NCBI GenBank assembly: GCA_905221605.1
Contig: CAJNDS010002492.1
Coordinates: forward strand, 354,524-395,724
Reading direction: 5' to 3'
Source of the DNA: Symbiodinium natans
Lineage: Eukaryota > Sar > Dinophyceae > Suessiales > Symbiodiniaceae
DNA length: 41,201 nucleotides
This document shows positions 14,550-23,500 of the stretch, in pieces. The translations under genes were made by a program, and so were the position numbers. The notes under the pieces were generated by a model. That model made no database searches, was not told where the DNA came from, and was given only the letters and a program-made list of their open reading frames with translations. Positions within the stretch are counted from its first letter, which is position 1; every line of letters begins with the position of its first letter.

Positions 14550-17500
14550 CTTGGGGGGGGGGTTGGAGGATTTTGACCTAGCCGGCGTTTGCGGCTTCTC
14601 TCACCCCATCCGCTGATATGCGATGGGCAAGAAAAGGCCACAAAGGGGATTCTGAAAAAGAACGAAGCGACAGGGTGCCAATGACATCCATGACGAAGAA
14701 GAAGGACCAGCCTTGCAGGCAGGGCAGCTGGCAATTCATTTCTCAGTCTGACGGGTCGGCGTTCAGGGTTTAGGGTTTAGGGTTTAGGGTTTAAGGATGT
14801 CAATATAGGAAAACCCGGCAGATAGATGCAGAAAGAGGCAGAAGGTCCTTTCGCGAGGTTTCGGATGCCGATTGGGGCCCGGGCTTGCAACAAGCCGAAT
14901 GGAAAGCAAGCGGGAATCGGCAACCCAAAGACCCTAAATCCTAAACCCTAAATCCTCAACCCTAATCCGAGCATCTGATTAATTAATACCCCCACATTTA
15001 AAGAAATTTTTTTTGGCCGGAAGCCTGCCGGAAGACTACTTTCCATTAGGGTGGATTTCGTATGGGACAAACCCCCCACATTTAAAGGAATTTTTTTTGG
15101 GGGGGTTCAAAAATCTGTCGGCAGGCTTCTTGTTTTGCTTGCGGAGACGCAAAGCTACAGCACCTCAGGGATCTGCATCGTATTGTTTTTAATAGAGAAT
15201 CAATACAGGGCCACAGTCCAACTATTGCGGAACCCTGCATTCCTTATTGTGAGGGGGGGGGGGGGGGCCCCCACCCACTAATCAGAAGCTCGGATTAAAC
15301 CCTAAACCCTAAACCCTAATTATATCCTAAACCCTTATTCAATCAAGTCGACCTTTCCCCAAGGCACAGCCCTTACCGCCAGGCAAAGACCCGAATCCGC
15401 GTATGCCAGCGCTACGTCCTAAGTCTGGTGAAGGCCCGGGAACCCCAAGAATCCCAAGAGACTTATTGGGGTTTAGGGTTTAGGGTTTAGGGCTTGCAGG
15501 GTTTCAGCTAGCTGCCCTCATGCTGGCTTGATAGATCCTGAGACCTCAGTTAAAGTAGTGCTCTGCTCTGGGTTTGTTGTTGCGGTTTAAGGATCAGGGC
15601 GCCCAGGGTCAGGCGTGCGGGGTTGGTCAGGAGTGACTCCACCCACAACCCACAGATGTCTTAGGGCAGTTACATGTCCCTCAAGTTTGGCCCTAAAGTA
15701 TGGGCCCAAAAAAGGGGACCCCTTGTATATACCCCTGGTCTACCGGACCATATGTTAAGGGTTAGAAGATCGTCTTCGCAGGGATGAGCCGCGATATGCC
15801 ATCGTCGCTGTCCAGTTCAGCACCAGCTCCACACAGAACATCACAGTTGCAAGGACCTGGGCTTCATGTACGCAAGTGCCCTAATTAAACCCTAAACCCT
15901 AAACCCTAAACCCTAAACCCTAAACCCTAAACCCTAAACCCTAAACCCTTTTTGGAACCCTAAACCCTATTTGGCCAGGTATGCGATGCAAGCTGGGAGA
16001 GGGCAAAGCGGGAGCTTTCTCATGCGCTGGGGAGCTGGCCATGATGATGTCCTCAGCAGGCAGGGCTTGGGAGTGTTGGGCTTAGGGTTTAGGGTTTAGG
16101 GTTTAGGGTTTAGGGTTTAGGGGCTTCGGGTTTAGGGTGTTTTTTGCCGCTCCCGCACAGCTGGCTGCACCGCGGGTTTGGGGCTTCGGGCTTAGGGTTT
16201 TGGGGTTGAGGGGTTTCAGGGCTTAGGGGTTGAGGGTTATGTAAGTTTGTCTACACCGTAGTTACGGGTTTCAGCGGCAGGGTTGCCACCTTGTCAAGTC
16301 CAAAATGCAGCATGACAGCATCTGACAACTACACAGAGGCCTAGCAGCCTCAATGCCCGATCCAAAGAGGATGTAGAACAAGTAGCCAGATCATGCCAGA
16401 TCTGCAATGCAACCAACAATGCAAGGAGCCTCTTTACTGGGTGTTGCTTTAAAGCCCTTTGAAAATTATTTATGAATAGGTTCCCTGAAAAGGGAAAGGA
16501 GGCAAATTTTAAAAAAACATCCCAAAGCAATACCCAGTTTAGGTCTGTACAGTGTATACTGCATCGCCATAGCAGGGAGCATGGTTTTGCTACCCTTGTC
16601 AAGGGAGACATAAGGGTTGTGGCCCTGTCAAAGATTTAGGGAGTTTGGGGTGACATCTAGACCTGAAGGGGCCAAATCCTGTGGCCCAGACCTACGCAGA
16701 AAACCCGCCCCTCCTAAAACCTGCACTCTACATTTATAAACGAACACCCCGAAGCGCCTAAACTCTAAACCCTAAACCCTAAACCCTAAACCCTAAACTG
16801 CCCTTGTGTCTTTAAAGCGCTGGGAGGCTAAGAGGACCAGGCCCGGGGTGTCTGGGACATCCAAGAGGGTGAAGAGCGGCCCCCCCAGCAAAGCCTGGGT
16901 GGTTGTTGGTTGGGTGAGGCTCAGGGTTTAGGGTTTAGGGTTTAGGGTTTAGGGTTTAGGCTTAGAGTGTTGACTCAGGGTATCTTGGAGGGTAGGGTGT
17001 GGCAGTTTTGTGGGAGTCGGGTTGAAGGTTTAGGAAAAACCCTACGAAAATATATCAAATGATAAGGCACGCATGAACTGAATATGATTTAATGGGCGTT
17101 TTTCCAACAGAGTCGTTCATGAAGGTTTCAGTCTTTAGAAACCCAACATAAACTTGTGGGGCAGTGAAAAGATCTTTATAAGCCCCGTTAATGCTGTTCG
17201 TTATAATATATAATATATCGCGCGGTCACTACACTCCGTGCATATTATAATATTATAACTCCGCACGTGTTGTCTTCACACTCTATTCATATTAATCATG
17301 TGTGAACTTATATTGATATAAATATTGTGCTCTCTTCACCTTTAGGATTCATATCTTATGTCTGGTTAACTGGTTTAATCTCTTGGTAAACCCGCAAGAA
17401 CGTACCAATCATCGGTTCTTGACGCATACCCCCTTGAACATGAAATCCAGCATCAAAACCGGTTCATGATGCAGGAATGAGTTGGGTTAGAAAGCCAAAC

Positions 17501-20500
17501 ACGCTGCTCTCCTACGTCCGACACCCGATGATGCTTCTCCTCCCTGACATCAAGGCAAAGAGTTAAACCCAAAACCCTCTCACCCTAAACCCTCTCAGCC
17601 CTAAACGGTAAACCCTCTCAGCCCTAAACCCGTACCCCTAAACCCTAAGGTTTCGGGAGGTTTTGGGCCGGGTTGGGAGCCGAGACTCGATGATCAAGGA
17701 CGCCGCCATGATATTGGTGAAGCAGGGGTTGTTCAGGATGGCCTTTCCATGACTTAGGGTTTAGGGTCTAGGGATACTCCCCTTAGAACCTCAATAAAAC
17801 AATACTTTAATATCCTCTTGGGTTTTATTTAAGCAAAAACTAAAGAAAAAAAACAAGGGGGATATAGATGATGCGAGGGCTTGCGGTAGGGGCCTTAACG
17901 GCTAGACTTTGGGGTTTTGGGAGGCCTTATTGTCGAATTCCAGAGGGGCCATAAGGGAATACTACTCGGAACTATTCCCTAAACCCTAAACTCTAAACCC
18001 TAGACCCTATCTTGCGCGTTTCAGCTGAGGATGGTTTAGAGCACAAAGTTGCAAGGCTCGATCTGAGAGAACGCACCAAAGCACCCCCTACAGGAGACCT
18101 CAGGTTCACAGGGTTCAGGGCGGCAAGAGGTTTAGGGTTTAGGGTTTAGGGTTTCGGGTTTAGGGGTTCCGGCCGCCGAGGACTTCTTGTCCGGCGTGAG
18201 AAACTCCGAAGGCTGCTTGCGGACGCCATCAGACAGCAGGTGGTTTCCTGGCTTCACTGGGTTGGCTTTTAACCCACGGAAAAATAGTTTTTGTTGTTGT
18301 TGTTGTTGTTTTTCTTTTTCTAAATAGGGTCCCTTAGAAACCCAAATAAGGAAGATAGGCAATGTCCCAAACAACCAACCTAGTTCATCTTGGCTGTTGA
18401 GTTGGTTGGTGGTTTGGGGACCGCAGCCCAAAGCCCAGGAGCAACATCCACGAAACCCACCGCAAGAATCCTGATAGTCTAGGCAGGTCAAGAACATGGA
18501 ACGGCTCCAGTGAGAACATGGGAAGTTCTGCGAGCAGGATGCATCACAAAGCAGTGAAATCCGGGGTCGAGTGGCTTGAAGAGGAGCCGACTGAGACGCA
18601 CTCCCTAACGCCTGCAATAGCAAAGCCGACACCCAATGTCCCAGATTCAAGGCCACCCCGCAATACCCCTAAACCCTAAACCCTAAACCCTAAACCCTAA
18701 ACCCCTACGTTTGCCAACCAGCGTCTTCCCAAGCTGCTCGGCTCCACCATGGAGCCAGGATGTCCGGGGCTCATGAACCACGGCGATATCGGTGCAACTT
18801 CCGGGTGCCCTAAAGTTTGCACTTGGGGTTTAGGGTTTAGGGTTTAGGGTATAGGGTTTAGGGAAAAAATCAGTTTGGGGCTTCGGGCCTGGGGTTCACG
18901 GCGGGATGCCTGGAGGAAGCTTGGCTCTGGACCCTGATGTGCCGTGCCAAGAGCGGCGAGCTCTGTGACCATGACGGAGGCTGTGAATGTGTTTCTGTGG
19001 GAACAAGCCAAACAACAAGCCTCTGGTCTCAAATCTTGATACCAAAATTCCGCGGAGAGAAAGGTTTCGACCAACAACTGCCTCAAGCGTCTTTGATCAT
19101 CGCAGCCTTCAAGAAGCAGGCGAGCTGAAAACCTCCCTAGGTGAGTCCAAAGAGGTTACCCTAAACCCGAAACCCTAAACCCTGAACCCTAAACCCGAAA
19201 CCCTAAACCCGGTGCAGAGCTTAGCAACTGAAGCCGGGCTGGGACTCGGGTTTTAGACAAGTCAAGTTTGGAACAGCTCTGCATGCAGATCCTCACGACC
19301 CGCTCTGGTAGACATCAGGCCCCCCAAAATCCTTAATCCTAGAGTCCTAGCCCTAAACCGTAAACCCCAAACCCCAAACCCTAAACCCTAAACCCTGAAC
19401 CCTAAACCCTAAACCCTGAACCCTAAACCCCAAACCCTGAACCGTAACCCTTTGCCAGGCTGGAAGGTTGCTTGGGGCTTTGGGGGCGCGCGCCGTGCCG
19501 TCATCCAGGTGGGGCATGCCGAAGTTCATCTCCGGCCTCGGACTGGACATGTTTTTTTTGTGTTCTTCTAGAACTAGGGAACTGCAGGGTTTAGGGTTTA
19601 GGGTTTAGGGTTTGGGGTTTAGGGTTTAGGGTTTAGGGTTTAGGGTTTAGGGAACTAGGGTATCCTTCACTCCCTGAGGGTTTGGGGGTTTAGGCCGGTT
19701 TGGCGCTTAGGGAATAGGGTCTGGGGGCGGGGTTAGGAATCCCTTAAAAGGCTTAGGTCTTTTGTCGCCCACATGCACGCTGAGCCCGTCCTACAGTACC
19801 TCAGGTAGCTTTGGCTACTGCATCTTGTTCGCCATCCACGCCGATTGCCTGTCAGCACATTTTCTCTCCAGGCGACTGTTTTTGTGATGTTTGCAGGAAG
19901 GGACCTCCTTTAGGAGTACAGGAGTCATGCAGAATTGACCTTGGCCGACACTCTAACCCTCCGCCGATCCAGCCCTGTCCCGAGGCTTCCGCCGAGTTTG
20001 ATAGTAGGGGACCCCCCAATTGTAGGATCCCCTTATAACCCAATTATAAGCCCCTTAAGTGCCCGGATATGGTTAGTACAGCTATAATTGGCTAAGAAGT
20101 ACCATGAACCTCCAGGTACCGAAACTTCCTTATTGTTTGCATCCGGACGAAACCCTCCATGGCCAAGTGCACGGCCGATCGTTTGATGCCTTGGCAGATG
20201 CCACCTTGGGCCTGTAGATGCCGCTCCTGTTTGGTTTTGGGTTTAGGGTTTAGGGCCTGAAAGTTTAAGGGTTTAAGGGCTTGAGGGCTTAAGGGTTTAA
20301 GGGTTCAAGGGTTGAAGGCTTGAAGGGTTGAAGGGTTAAAGGGTTGAAGGGTTAAAGGGTTAAAGGGTTCAAGGGTTCAAGGGTTCAAGGGTTCAAGGGT
20401 TCAAGGGTTCAAGGGTTCAAGGGTTAAAGGGTTAAAGGGTTAAAGGGTTAAAGGGTTAAAGGGTTAAAGGGTTAAAGGGTTAAAGGGTTAAAGGGTTAAA

Positions 20501-23500
20501 GGGTTTAGGGCTACGACCTCGAGGACCCCTCGAAACCCCGAAAGCCCTAAGCTGGCTAGTTCCATGGGTTCGGATAGCACTAAAATCCTAATTTCTGTTC
20601 CTTCTTGAGCTTAAGTACCCTTAAACATGAATAAAAAAAACGTTTTCCCCACTATGACCATTTAAGTTGCGACTCTCAGACCAGAGGTCTGAAGAGCTAC
20701 GTGCGACAAAGACTCCCCCCCCCCCCCCCCCCCCCGAAGCAACCCTAAACACTAAACCCTAAGCCCAAGAAAATATTCGTAGTCCAGGATGGGCGCGAGC
20801 GAAGCATACTCTCTTGTGCTGTTTAGGGTTTCGGCTCTCGTGCTCGCGCAAGGCAGGCAATCCGGTTTAGGGTTTAGGGTCCACGAAGAGCCCTAAACCC
20901 TAAACCCTAAACCCTAAACCCGAAGCCTAAAACGAAGAGGCCTTGTTGCCCAGTCGACCACCATGCGCTCACTGAGCTCGGCCTCAAGGCAAGAAGGAGA
21001 AATTGGGTTTAGGGTTTAGGGTTTAAGGCGAATACACAAAAAATAGTACCCTGTCCATTTAGGGTTCAGGGGGGTTTGGGGTTTAGGGTTTAGGGTTTAG
21101 CGTTTAGGGTCCAGGAGTAACCTAGGAATAGAAAGGGTACCCTTTTTTTGGTTTTAAGGGGAGTATAAGGGAACCCCAACCGCACATAAAGGAAAAGGGC
21201 CTACTCCCGGTCCTCGAGTAAGAAGGAATGTTCTCTTTATCAGAATTAGAGTAAGTTTTTTGTGATTGCCCTGTTTTCTAATATAAACTAGAATAGCATG
21301 TCATTATGAGAACGAATACAATTCATAAGGAACGACTAATAAGCCGTCAGCCCGAAACTGTATACCGGCCTGAACTCCCCGACTCCCGTGACCAAGCTAC
21401 AGACCTCCAACCACAAAGCGTAAAAGGTTTAGGGCCGACAGGGTTTGGGGCTTAGGGTTTATGAGGTTTAGGGTTCAGGGGTTGTAAGGTTTAGGGTATT
21501 ATGGTAGAAGCTAAAAAGTTGGAAACTCAATAGCCTCAATCCCTAAGAGTAAAGTATAGGGACTCCCAGCACTATATGTCCTTAAAAGGTGTCCAACTTT
21601 TTGGGGTTTACTGTATGGGGTAAAGGGCTTAAAAGCAGGCAGCACTACAGGTGTACGGGTAAGCCTGCTTGGTGCGCTGCACTTTCCTTGTATACAGCAA
21701 CTGCCCTCACCGCCAATTCATGAGGATACAACCCAACAAGATCACCACGGGGATTCCACCTCCACTAGCGAAAGCAGCTGCACTGAAGCTCCGCCAGCAG
21801 CGCTCCAAGCTACAGCCAAAAGGACACAAAAAAACGGAACCGCGCATCACGTGGACTATGGGGCACCCTATTTTGCCGGCGCGCAGTTGGCTCACGAAAC
21901 TAGGCACAGGAAACGACTGCCGTCATGGTAAATGGCCTTTGCCTCGCTATACCTATACTGAACTGGAACAAAAGCAAAAATTATGATTGTTGCTGTTTCT
22001 TAGGAGTTAGGGTACCCAAAATGAAAAAAATCCCAAGTAGCCCTAGGATACGGCGAGGTAGATGTTCCAAAGCAGAAGCAGCAAGCCGGTGTAGCGCAGG
22101 AGAGACCCAACTACCGCTCCCTGCCGTCCAATGCACACTCGGCCCCACATGTATGTAGGTCCACTGACCTGCGCTGAACATGGAACCCTGGCAAAAAATA
22201 TAATTTCAGCTGTTGCTTAGGAATTAAAGTATCCCAAGAAGTTGAAAATGATTCCAAATACCCCCAAGTGACCGCCCCCAGCAGGGCCGTCAAAGGGCAA
22301 TTCCTCTGGCGCAGCTTCAGGAAGCAGAGCCCAGCAAAAAAGAGTGGCGAATACTCAGCCTCATTGAGCTGAGCGCTGCTCGCATTCTTGAAGGCAATGC
22401 TCTCAAGGATCTCCTTCCTCTCCTCCGAAGAGCTTGCCGATAGCAGCCTTGGTAGTCCAGTAACCATATTATAATCAGGGCACCCTTTTTTAGGTTGGGC
22501 ATTTTATAAGGGAGCCCTATGCCAAAACAAAAAAGGGGTAAAGGGCACCACTGGGCTACCAAGCAGCCTTGCACGAAAGGCCAAGCTCATGTACAGCTTG
22601 CTGGCCACCGTGTTTGCCAAGACGACAACAGCCGCGATGCCCGCATCCATAAATGCAGGAAACTGAGCTGCGAATTGGGTATCGGTATGTTTGGTTGCTG
22701 GAGGCAGCCGTCAGCCACTTGAGCCGAACGGCTCCAGCGGTGGCTTAGGACACAACAGGCAAGGCACACCCCGTGTCATGGGAAGGTTTAGGGTTCATGA
22801 CGCAGACCCTAAACCCTAAAGTCCCGAAACCCTAAACCCTAAACCCAAACCCTAAACCCTAAAGCCGAAACCATCTTGGTGCTTATGGAAACCGGGTGCG
22901 AAAGAACACATGCCTTTCTGCTTCCGCACGATAAAGAAACACACAGCTACTCACGCATCCTCTATCTTAGCTTTCAAGCAGATCGCAGCAACCGCCGTTC
23001 AACTGCCAAGCAACGGCAAGAAGTTACAACAAAAGCACCCAACTCAGGGCGGCCAAGAAAAGCTGCAGTTATACCACGTTGTTCCATGCACTGGCGCAAG
23101 TGGAAACCCGAAATCTGGGCAAGATTGCTTCTGATTCTTGAGGGCCGGGAGTTCCGCTGAAAAGGGAACCTGAGGAGGTCACCGTAGCCCTAGAGCCACA
23201 CAGCCCTGAAAAGTGCGTTCGGTTTTTCAAGAACTGCGAATCTCAAGCGGAAAAAAAGGGGATTGAGGCGGTTGAGGTTCAAAACACGCGATCGGGTTAA
23301 AGAGCTTGCGTCTTCCCAGCTCCTGGGCACTGTGCCCTGCAGCTGTAAGCTCCTTATTTCCCTCCGCTTGGCACCCAGCATAGTGTGGGTTGCGCTCGAG
23401 GAACCTCAGCCGAAAGCTGAGACTATACTCCCCTTAGAACCCTAATGAAAATAGGATTTTTAAATATCCTCTTCGGTTTTATATAAACAAGGAAAAAATA

